From the NCBI GenBank assembly GCA_039815505.1, contig JBCBZE010000032.1, forward strand, positions 1 to 17,427: a stretch of 17,427 nt of DNA, read 5' to 3'. The notes under the pieces are model-generated. The model worked only from the letters and a program-made list of their open reading frames with translations, ran no database searches and was not told the origin of the DNA. The position numbers and the translations under genes were made by a program. Positions within the stretch are counted from its first letter, which is position 1. Each line of letters begins with the position of its first letter. Shown piece by piece: positions 1 to 6,124 of the stretch. The DNA comes from CANLWN01 sp039815505. GTDB lineage: Bacteria; Bacteroidota; Bacteroidia; Flavobacteriales; Flavobacteriaceae.

Positions 1-171
1 ACACTCATATTCAATGAATTTATAGACAAGTTTAGCCATTTTGTGGGTGGGGACGATGACTATCTGGAAGAAGAACCAAAGGTTTCGGGAGATCCAGATT
101 TAATTGATTCGGGAACCATCATCGATACTACGGCAAAAGAATCGGACAGCACCAACGACAATGACCAGTAA
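1..171 (+). CDS. 3' end of an unrecognised gene (partial, 56 residues visible)
   Basis: Frame 1 is open from the first base to a TAA at 169-171. The visible C-terminus starts TLIFNEFIDKFSHFVGG and then becomes strongly acidic and polar (DDDYLEEEP, then a Ser/Asp/Thr/Asn-rich tail ending NDNDQ). The first 15 or so residues could form an amphipathic helix; the tail looks disordered. I do not recognise the family from this fragment, and the start lies outside the window. It is followed by two tandem hairpins and converges on the thioredoxin-like gene. That the frame is coding is inferred from sensible codon use and the terminator-like structure just after its stop. Confidence 0.6.
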   Translation, partial: TLIFNEFIDKFSHFVGGDDDYLEEEPKVSGDPDLIDSGTIIDTTAKESDSTNDNDQ

Positions 172-186
172 AGGCGAATACAATTG

Positions 187-213
187 AAACCTTTATACAT
201 GATATAAAGGTTT
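187..213. terminator. Perfect 11-bp hairpin downstream of the partial gene
   Basis: AAACCTTTATA (187-197) and TATAAAGGTTT (203-213) are exact reverse complements around the 5-nt loop CATGA. It starts 16 nt after the stop at 171 and lies between convergent genes, so it may terminate both. The stem is AT-rich and the T tract short, so termination is inferred. Confidence 0.5.
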
Positions 214-234
214 AGCAAACACGTTCGGTTTGCT
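214..234. repeat. Second hairpin abutting the first (7-bp stem)
   Basis: AGCAAAC (214-220) and GTTTGCT (228-234) are perfect reverse complements around the loop ACGTTCG. It begins at the base after the preceding hairpin, so the two would stack as tandem stem-loops in an RNA. It is probably part of the same terminator or 3'-end stabilising structure. Confidence 0.4.
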
Positions 235-248
235 GAACAACCAAAAAC

Positions 249-335
249 ATGCGGCAATGGTTAAAAGCTAAAATTTGGAACAACCCAGGAAGCGATGATT
301 TTATTTTAATTTTAAAAAAGTCTAAATACTCTTAA
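249..335 (+). CDS. Possible 28-residue small ORF
   Basis: ATG at 249 opens a short frame ending at TAA 333-335. The peptide reads MRQWLKAKIWNNPGSDDFIL and continues with ILKKSKYS: a basic, tryptophan-containing start, an Asn-Pro-Gly-Ser turn and a hydrophobic end. The bases before the ATG are A-rich (ACCAAAAAC), which suits Bacteroidota initiation. It overlaps the last 4 nt of the convergent thioredoxin-like gene and directly follows the tandem hairpins, so its transcription is uncertain. I know no family for it. An open frame this short can occur by chance, and it is listed because nothing else occupies this gap. Confidence 0.2.
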   Translation: MRQWLKAKIWNNPGSDDFILILKKSKYS

Positions 336-628
336 AGGTATTCGTTAAGTATACCTATAAGTGTATTGGCATCTTGCTCTCCGCTCTGACGCCATACCAT
401 CTCCCCTTTTTTGTAGATCATTAAAGTGGGCAATCCTTTGATACGAAGAGCTTGGGAAAGTTCCTTGTTTTTGTCCACATCTATTTTAATAACCTTTCCC
501 TTATCGCCCAAAGCTGCGGCTACATCCCTAAGAACTGGATGCATAGAGGTAGATTGTTCGTTCCACTCCGCATAGAAGTCTAGCAGTACGGGAATCTTTA
601 AATCTATAAGTTCACCAAATTTAGACAT
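332..628 (-). CDS. Thioredoxin-fold protein lacking both active-site cysteines
   Basis: This 98-residue protein matches thioredoxin in length and layout: the first strand and buried Asp (PVLLDFYAEW, D17), a helix, IDVDKN, and the cis-proline loop GLPTLMIYKKG (P67) followed by the last helix. Where thioredoxins have Trp-Cys-Gly-Pro-Cys it has W22-N23-E24-Q25-S26, so neither catalytic cysteine is present and the protein contains no cysteine at all. Disulfide reductase activity is therefore not expected; a binding, chaperone or scaffold role is inferred. The ATG at 628 is chosen because the fold starts at once. A perfect -7 element lies 24 nt upstream. The metallophosphoesterase gene lies upstream on the same strand, 91 nt away. 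Annotation pipelines will probably name it TrxA, which would mislead. Confidence 0.9.
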   Translation of the reverse strand: MSKFGELIDLKIPVLLDFYAEWNEQSTSMHPVLRDVAAALGDKGKVIKIDVDKNKELSQALRIKGLPTLMIYKKGEMVWRQSGEQDANTLIGILNEYL

Positions 629-638
629 ATGTAAATCA

Positions 639-659
639 TTGGGTTATAGCCCAAAAGTA
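639..659 (-). promoter_or_regulatory. Promoter -7 element with overlapping small dyad, thioredoxin-like gene
   Basis: On the minus strand TACTTTTG (652-659) matches the Bacteroidota -7 consensus TAnnTTTG. No -33 TTG is visible at 17-23 nt. A small dyad, TTGGG (639-643) with CCCAA (650-654), overlaps the end of the -7 box and would form a 5-bp hairpin near the 5' end of the mRNA. This suggests the gene can be transcribed apart from the phosphoesterase gene. Confidence 0.45.
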
Positions 660-684
660 AGAAAAAATGTTAAATTAGTAATAG

Positions 685-705
685 AACCCGTCGTTTTGTG
701 GGGTT
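685..705 (-). terminator. Weak hairpin after the metallophosphoesterase gene
   Basis: AACCC (685-689) and GGGTT (701-705) can pair across an 11-nt loop, 15 nt past the stop codon. There is no good T tract on the minus strand, so it may be only a weak terminator, or nothing. Confidence 0.2.
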
Positions 706-719
706 TCTTAAAGTTAAAT

Positions 720-1949
720 TCAAGTTAAAGATTTCTTTTTTAAAGTGATTACGGTGATTTCCGGCCAGATACCCACCCTACCGGGGTAACCAATAAATCC
801 AAACCCTCTATTTACGTTAATATATTGACCCATTTCTTCATAAATACCTGCCCAATATTTATAGCGCCATTTTACCGGACTCCACTTTACCCAACCTGGA
901 ATCTCTATTCCAAACTGCATGCCATGTGTATGCCCACTTAAGGTTAGATGATAATGATACAAATCCTGTATTACCTCTTCCTCCCAGTGGGAAGGATCAT
1001 GGCTTAATAAAATTTTGAAGTCCTCCTTAGCGATATTCGATACCGCTTTTTTAAGATCCCCGGCCTTCTTAAATCCACCTTTTCCCCAATTTTCCACACC
1101 TATCAAAGCTAATTTATCATCTCCTTTTCTCAAGTACCGACTCTCGTTCAACAAGAGATCAAAGCCCATTTCTTTCTGAAGTTTTTTCAAATCCTCGAGA
1201 TTGGCATTTTTGAGTTCGGCAGTATCCCATTCTATATAATCCCCATAATCGTGATTGCCAAGGACAGAAAATTTCCCATCTTTCGCTTTAAGTTTTGAAA
1301 ATAATGAGGCCCAAGGCTTCATTTCCTCTGCCTTGTTATTTACCATATCACCCGTAAAAAAAATAACATCGCTATTTTGCCGGTTCACTAGATCAATGGC
1401 ATATTCAATTTTCTCCCGATTATCAAAACTTCCGCTATGGACGTCCGAAATTTGTGTGATTTGATAGCCGTCAAATCCATCGGGCAAATCATCGAACTCC
1501 AAATTGTATTTCAGCACCTTATAATTATATTTCCCCTTATACATACCATAAAGTAAGGCCCCAAAGGGCAATGCGGCAATACCCAAGGCGACTACACTCA
1601 AAAACCGGCGTCTTGTTGGGATGGTAAACTCTTGTTCATTGCCAAGAAACTTCTGATAAGCACCTGAAATTAATCGGAAAATATCCTCGGAAAATAGAAA
1701 GATAATAGTAATCAATTTAAAGGATAGCATCGCGATCAAAAAACCGAATGCGTAGCTTTTGGGCCTACTTAATACACGACCGGGCTCTGCACCAATGGTA
1801 AATTGATAGATAAAATTACCGATTACGGCCAAAGATAGGATCATGAACAAATAATACACCCAAGGAAACCTAGAAGCGGTCTTTAAAGCCTGTAGTACAT
1901 AAAAGCCCAAGACTAAATAAATGGTTACAAATACGATCCAGCGTAGCAT
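720..1949 (-). CDS. Membrane-anchored calcineurin-like metallophosphoesterase
   Basis: The C-terminal two thirds is a calcineurin-type phosphoesterase with every metal motif visible, numbered from the start at 1949: D169-x-H171, G200-D201, G231-N232-H233-D234, H317 and G339-H340-T341-H342. These bind a di-metal centre and hydrolyse phosphate esters; the substrate is not evident. The N-terminus has three membrane segments (about 2-22, 30-50, 67-86), then TRRRFLS (112-118) before a fourth segment (116-135), a twin-arginine-like arrangement. Bacillus YkuE, from the same broad family, is a Tat substrate, so a periplasmic catalytic domain is inferred. An in-frame ATG at 2003 would add 18 residues. 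I prefer 1949 because the extension is charged, unlike a typical start, and a -7 element lies inside it. A divergent polA follows upstream. Confidence 0.88.
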   Translation of the reverse strand: MLRWIVFVTIYLVLGFYVLQALKTASRFPWVYYLFMILSLAVIGNFIYQFTIGAEPGRVLSRPKSYAFGFLIAMLSFKLITIIFLFSEDIFRLISGAYQKFLGNEQEFTIPTRRRFLSVVALGIAALPFGALLYGMYKGKYNYKVLKYNLEFDDLPDGFDGYQITQISDVHSGSFDNREKIEYAIDLVNRQNSDVIFFTGDMVNNKAEEMKPWASLFSKLKAKDGKFSVLGNHDYGDYIEWDTAELKNANLEDLKKLQKEMGFDLLLNESRYLRKGDDKLALIGVENWGKGGFKKAGDLKKAVSNIAKEDFKILLSHDPSHWEEEVIQDLYHYHLTLSGHTHGMQFGIEIPGWVKWSPVKWRYKYWAGIYEEMGQYINVNRGFGFIGYPGRVGIWPEITVITLKKKSLT

Positions 1950-1962
1950 AGTTGTTTTTTTA

Positions 1963-1970
1963 CAAATATA
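1963..1970 (-). promoter_or_regulatory. Candidate -7 promoter element, metallophosphoesterase gene
   Basis: On the minus strand TATATTTG fits TAnnTTTG and ends 13 nt before the ATG at 1949. No -33 TTG sits at the usual spacing. No perfect minus-strand match occurs in the rest of the 2004-2205 intergenic region. If real, it excludes the longer reading from 2003. Confidence 0.35.
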
Positions 1971-2121
1971 TTTCTTTAACAAACCTACGTAATCCTTTTT
2001 CATTTTTTTAATGAATCTCCCTATAGACTACCCATTTTTTGGTGATACCGACGAAAATCACTCTTGGTATTTGATTATATTAGTCGTCCGCAAGCCTTAG
2101 GACCTATTACGTAGTATTCGA

Positions 2122-2138
2122 TATTTGGTTTCCAAATA
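2122..2138. repeat. 7-bp inverted repeat upstream of the polA promoter
   Basis: TATTTGG (2122-2128) and CCAAATA (2132-2138) are perfect reverse complements around TTT. The repeat lies between the divergent phosphoesterase and polA genes, about 37 nt upstream of the polA -7 box. It could be an operator half-site pair. No regulator is identifiable. Confidence 0.25.
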
Positions 2139-2151
2139 AAACAGATCCGGT

Positions 2152-2182
2152 TATGGCAAGGGCAATAATCTTTGTAGTTTTG
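2152..2182 (+). promoter_or_regulatory. Candidate polA promoter
   Basis: TAGTTTTG (2175-2182) matches the -7 consensus TAnnTTTG. TATG at 2152-2155, exactly 19 nt upstream, differs from the -33 TTTG at one base. Transcription would start roughly 15-20 nt before the polA ATG, giving a very short leader. Confidence 0.5.
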
Positions 2183-2205
2183 AAATCATTCAAGAACACT
2201 TAAAA

Positions 2206-5043
2206 ATGGCAGACAAAAAAAGACTCTTTTTGCTAGATGCGTACGCATTGATTTTTAGAGGTTATTACGCACTCATCAAAAATCCTAGAATCAATTCCAA
2301 AGGTATGGACACCTCTGCCATCATGGGCTTTGTAAATTCTCTTTTCGATGTAATTAAAAGAGAAAAACCTGATTATTTGGCAGTTTGTTTTGATAAAGGC
2401 GGGAGCGTGGAGCGGACCGAGTTGTTTGCGGAATACAAGGCCAATCGAGACGAGACTCCAGATGCCATACGGATTGCTGTTCCCTACATCCAGGACATCC
2501 TGAAAGCCATGCATATTCCGGTTGTGGAATTGGAAGGATGGGAAGCGGACGATATTATAGGTGCATTGGCAAAGCAGGCGGAAAAAGAGGATTATCAGGT
2601 ATTCATGGTAACCCCAGACAAGGATTTTGGACAACTGGTTTCCGAAAATATCTTTATGTACCGCCCTGCGCGTATGGGTAATGGAATTGAAATTTGGGGT
2701 ATCCCAGAAGTACAAAAGCGTTTTGGTGTTGAACGACCAGAGCAAGTGATAGACTATTTGGGAATGATGGGCGATGCCAGTGATAATATTCCTGGTCTAC
2801 CCGGTGTTGGTGATAAGACCGCCAAAAAATTCATAGCCGAATTTGGCTCAATGGAAGGGCTTTTGGCCAATACGGATAAATTGAAGGGCAAGATGAAGGA
2901 AAAGGTGGAAGAAAACGCCGAGCTGGGGTTGTTATCCAAAAAACTGGCCACCATAGATATTAATTGCAATGTATCTTTTGATGCCAAAGATTATGAAATG
3001 TCCAGTCCGGACAACGAAAAAGTTCAACATATCTTTGAAGAGTTGGAGTTCAGAAGATTGCGCGAACAGTTTGTGAAAATATTTTCCAAAGAAAGTGAGG
3101 AATCCCAGCTTGGCTCCACATCCCCTTCAGGTCAAAATAATGAGCCGAAAGAAGCCGGGGGCGGTCAATTTTCACTGTTCGGAGGTGATGCATCGGGCGG
3201 GTCAGCGACCATTGCAGAAGTTTCTGGCAGAAAAACAATAAAGGATACATCGCACGTTTATCAGACCATTGGCCCAGGAATGTCGATGAAGCTATTTCTA
3301 CAAAATCTAATGAAGCAAGACTCCGTTTGTTTTGATACGGAAACCACTGGGATAAATCCGCTAACCGCGGAATTGGTCGGTATCGCCTTTAGCTGGGAAG
3401 CGGGCAAAGGATTTTATATCCCCTTTCCCGAAGATAGGGACGGAGCCCAAGAAATCATAGAGCAGTTAAGGCCATTTTTTGAGGCGGAGGAAATAGAAAA
3501 AATTGGACAAAACCTAAAATATGATATTAAAGTGCTCCATAAGTACGCGCTAAAAGTAAAGGGTAAGTTTTTCGATACCATGCTGGCCCATTATCTTATT
3601 AACCCGGACATGCGACATAATATGGATGTACTGTCCGAAACCTATCTCAACTATACGCCGGTATCCATTACCGAACTTATTGGCAAAAAAGGGAAAAATC
3701 AGCTTTCCATGCGAGATGTCCCTTTAGATCGGCAAACGGAATACGCTGTAGAAGATGCCGATATCACATTTCAGTTAGCGCAACATTTTAGGCCAGAATT
3801 GTCGGAAGCCAAAACAGAGGAACTATTCCATACCATTGAAGTTCCTTTATTACATGTATTGGCCGATATGGAACTGGAAGGTATTCGTCTGGATACCACA
3901 TTTCTTAATTCGCTTTCCACTGATTTGGATAACGACATCAAAAATCTGGAAGACAAGATTTATAGGGAAGCCGGGGAGGAATTCAATATTGCATCACCGA
4001 AACAGCTTGGAGAAATTCTTTTTAACAAGATGAAATTGGTAGACAAACCCAAGAAAACAAAAACAGGTCAGTATTCTACGGCCGAGGACGTATTGTCCTA
4101 TTTGGCAAAAGACCATGAAATTATTCAAAATGTGTTGGATTATAGAGGCTTATCCAAATTAAAAAGCACCTATGTAGATGCATTGCCCGAACAAGTGGAG
4201 GAAAGTTCCGGAAGGGTCCATACAGATTATATGCAAACCGTTGCGGCTACAGGACGATTGAGTAGCAATAATCCCAACTTGCAGAATATCCCCATACGCA
4301 CAGAGAGAGGCAGACAGGTACGAAAGGCTTTTGTCCCTAGGGATGAGGACCATATTCTTTTGGCGGCGGATTATTCCCAAATAGAACTTCGCATCATTGC
4401 TGCCTTAAGCGAAGAAACCACGATGATCGAGGCTTTTAAACATGGGGAAGACATTCATGCCTCTACGGCATCCAAAGTTTTTAATGTTCCCTTGGAGGAA
4501 GTAACAAGGGAACAACGTAGTAATGCCAAGACGGTTAATTTTGGTATTATTTATGGGGTTTCCGCTTTTGGGCTTAGCAATCAGACCGATCTTACCCGAT
4601 CGGAATCCAAGGAATTGATAGACACTTATTATAAAACCTACCCCAAATTACGGAATTATATGGGTGAACAAATAGATTTTGCCAGGGACAATGGTTACGT
4701 ACAAACTGTTTTGGGAAGACGCAGGTATCTAAAGGATATCAATGCCGGTAATGCCGTGGTGCGTGGCGCGGCCGAACGCAATGCCGTTAATGCCCCCATA
4801 CAGGGAAGTGCTGCGGATATCATAAAAATTGCCATGATCAATATCCACAAAAAACTCACGGAAGGCAATTACAACACCAAAATGTTGTTACAGGTCCATG
4901 ACGAACTGGTTTTTGATGTATACAAACCTGAACTGGAGGAAATAAAGGTTTTAATTAAATCTGAAATGGAGAATGCTTACACCTTGGCAGTCCCTTTGGA
5001 TGTGGAGTTGGGCGAAGGAAAAAACTGGTTGGAAGCGCATTGA
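2206..5043 (+). CDS. polA: DNA polymerase I with 5' nuclease, proofreading and polymerase domains
   Basis: This 945-residue protein fills gaps and removes RNA primers in replication and repair. The 5' nuclease domain (about 1-295) shows LLDAYALIFRGYYAL, EADDIIGAL, TPDKDFGQLV and the helix-hairpin-helix GDASDNIPGLPGVGDKTA. The 3'-5' exonuclease is intact: D377-x-E379 (Exo I), D440 in QNLKYD (Exo II) and Y513-xxx-D517 (Exo III). The polymerase domain has motif A D722-YSQIE, motif B R771, K775, F779 and Y783, and motif C H898-D899-E900. F779 matches the Phe of E. coli Pol I that discriminates against dideoxynucleotides. A low-complexity linker (about 295-345) joins nuclease and exonuclease and holds QFSLF at 321-325, like a sliding-clamp motif. 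The start has an A-rich TTAAAA before ATG. A hairpin and a type IX mini-protein gene follow. Confidence 0.98.
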   Translation: MADKKRLFLLDAYALIFRGYYALIKNPRINSKGMDTSAIMGFVNSLFDVIKREKPDYLAVCFDKGGSVERTELFAEYKANRDETPDAIRIAVPYIQDILKAMHIPVVELEGWEADDIIGALAKQAEKEDYQVFMVTPDKDFGQLVSENIFMYRPARMGNGIEIWGIPEVQKRFGVERPEQVIDYLGMMGDASDNIPGLPGVGDKTAKKFIAEFGSMEGLLANTDKLKGKMKEKVEENAELGLLSKKLATIDINCNVSFDAKDYEMSSPDNEKVQHIFEELEFRRLREQFVKIFSKESEESQLGSTSPSGQNNEPKEAGGGQFSLFGGDASGGSATIAEVSGRKTIKDTSHVYQTIGPGMSMKLFLQNLMKQDSVCFDTETTGINPLTAELVGIAFSWEAGKGFYIPFPEDRDGAQEIIEQLRPFFEAEEIEKIGQNLKYDIKVLHKYALKVKGKFFDTMLAHYLINPDMRHNMDVLSETYLNYTPVSITELIGKKGKNQLSMRDVPLDRQTEYAVEDADITFQLAQHFRPELSEAKTEELFHTIEVPLLHVLADMELEGIRLDTTFLNSLSTDLDNDIKNLEDKIYREAGEEFNIASPKQLGEILFNKMKLVDKPKKTKTGQYSTAEDVLSYLAKDHEIIQNVLDYRGLSKLKSTYVDALPEQVEESSGRVHTDYMQTVAATGRLSSNNPNLQNIPIRTERGRQVRKAFVPRDEDHILLAADYSQIELRIIAALSEETTMIEAFKHGEDIHASTASKVFNVPLEEVTREQRSNAKTVNFGIIYGVSAFGLSNQTDLTRSESKELIDTYYKTYPKLRNYMGEQIDFARDNGYVQTVLGRRRYLKDINAGNAVVRGAAERNAVNAPIQGSAADIIKIAMINIHKKLTEGNYNTKMLLQVHDELVFDVYKPELEEIKVLIKSEMENAYTLAVPLDVELGEGKNWLEAH

Positions 5044-5065
5044 TACTAAAAATCGATGAAGTGCG

Positions 5066-5101
5066 TTGGGTATATAGATACGGCGATGTATCCGTACCCA
5101 A
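5066..5101 (+). repeat. Imperfect stem-loop between polA and the type IX mini-gene
   Basis: TTGGGTA (5066-5072) pairs with TACCCAA (5095-5101), and inside it GATAC (5077-5081) pairs with GTATC (5088-5092). No T tract follows, so a simple intrinsic terminator is unlikely. With no promoter visible before the next gene, it may instead shape processing or stability of a shared transcript. Confidence 0.4.
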
Positions 5102-5113
5102 ACTAACTCGGTA

Positions 5114-5464
5114 ATGAAAAGAATTATTTATTTTTCCATGTTAAGCTTTGCGCTTTCACATGCGGTATTTTCCCAAACTGAAAGACAAGGGAACAAGCTA
5201 TCGCAAAGGGAAGTCCCTCTCCAAAAAGTTAAAGTTTTTCCGAATCCTGCTACCAACGTAGTAAACATCCTCGGACTTATCAATACAAGTGCTAGAGCTG
5301 AAATTCTAATTACCGACATGTACGGCAACGAAGTTTTAAGGCATCGTTGGGAAATTCGTGATAATGCCCTTAGCATTCCCATTGCTTCCCTGCAACCAGG
5401 GATTTATGCCATTTCAATTATTTCCAAAGAGCAAAAGGTACGTACTAAATTTTATAAAAAATAA
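5114..5464 (+). CDS. Cargo-less type IX secretion protein: signal peptide plus type A sorting domain
   Basis: Residues 1-20 form a signal peptide (MKR, then a hydrophobic core ending AVFS before Gln21). Residues 21-38 are a short polar spacer. Residues 39-116 form a whole type A sorting domain: VKVFPNPATN at 39-48, a central LITDMYGNEV segment, LQPGIY at 93-98 and the basic end KFYKK. Such C-terminal domains direct proteins through the type IX system and are normally the last 70-100 residues of large cargo. Here nothing precedes it, so the protein is essentially a delivery tag. It may be a small secreted protein in its own right or the remnant of a degraded adhesin or enzyme gene. The frame is intact. 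It lies 70 nt after polA with no visible promoter and ends at a strong terminator, so co-transcription with polA is inferred. Confidence 0.85.
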   Translation: MKRIIYFSMLSFALSHAVFSQTERQGNKLSQREVPLQKVKVFPNPATNVVNILGLINTSARAEILITDMYGNEVLRHRWEIRDNALSIPIASLQPGIYAISIISKEQKVRTKFYKK

Positions 5465-5480
5465 CACCTTAAAATGGTGC

Positions 5481-5520
5481 ATAAAAACGCCCCGTTGAAA
5501 ATTCAACGGGGCGTTTTTAT
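5481..5520. terminator. Strong bidirectional intrinsic terminator
   Basis: A 19-bp perfect stem: 5481-5499 is the reverse complement of 5502-5520. It has a GC-rich core CGCCCCGTTG/CAACGGGGCG flanked by A5 on one side and T5 on the other. It sits between the convergent type IX mini-gene (ends 5464) and the lipocalin-like gene (ends 5537) and should stop transcription from both sides. Confidence 0.93.
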
Positions 5521-5536
5521 TAAACATATTCCTTTT

Positions 5537-6052
5537 TTATTGTCTGGTAAAAACAGCTTCTCCTTCGGAAGCATTTTCCGAATCCAATATTTCTGCCGGA
5601 ACGATCAAAGTATCTCCATTCAATTGAATAGTAACCGTTTCGCTTATTCCGTCTTCATTGATAAAAGTTAACTGATCTCCGTCCAAACTCCAAATAGAGG
5701 ACTCCGTCTCAAAAGTTGTAGGGCATTCAACGGACAATCCACCTCCGTCAGGTGTCAAATCGACTTGAACATCATCAAAATTCCGTATTTCTGCATCCAC
5801 GGTTTCGTCATTGTTAAAAACAAAGGTCAATATATCACATCCTTCTGCAAGTAATACATCCGCAATGCCTTTGGCAAATAGAAGATCATCATCTGCCGTT
5901 GCTTCATCAATTCTAAACTCGGTAAAATCCCAAGTACCTACCAAAGAGGAGGCCTCCATTGGCATTTCATTGCCTCCATCACCATTATCATCTGAAGAAC
6001 AGGAGAATGTTAAGGTGGCTACTAAAAAAAGTAATAATAGGTTATGTTTCAT
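5537..6052 (-). CDS. Lipocalin-like lipoprotein, probably surface exposed
   Basis: The 171-residue protein begins with a lipoprotein signal peptide (MKHNLLLLFLVATLTFS then Cys18). The residues just after the cysteine are Ser-Ser-Asp-Asp-Asn, resembling the acidic lipoprotein export signal that places lipoproteins on the cell surface in Bacteroidota. The mature part follows the lipocalin-like pattern of this phylum: LVGTWDFTEF near the start, a strand CDILTFVFNNDETV in the middle, and SIWSLDGDQLTFIN then VTIQLNGDTLIV near the end. These would form a small beta-barrel; no ligand can be predicted. It lies 72 nt downstream of the DUF5916 gene on the same strand with no promoter match between, so the two are probably one transcript ending at the terminator at 5481-5520. 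Confidence 0.85.
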   Translation of the reverse strand: MKHNLLLLFLVATLTFSCSSDDNGDGGNEMPMEASSLVGTWDFTEFRIDEATADDDLLFAKGIADVLLAEGCDILTFVFNNDETVDAEIRNFDDVQVDLTPDGGGLSVECPTTFETESSIWSLDGDQLTFINEDGISETVTIQLNGDTLIVPAEILDSENASEGEAVFTRQ

Positions 6053-6124
6053 TTTTTAAGTTTTGATTATTTCAGGACAAAACGCAAAAAAGAGGGATAT
6101 ATTTTATGAAATGGCCGTATTTCT

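Noticed and set aside
2233..2745. 170-codon minus-strand open frame inside polA
   Set aside because: Antisense to the conserved 5' nuclease domain, with low-quality composition and no recognisable domain.
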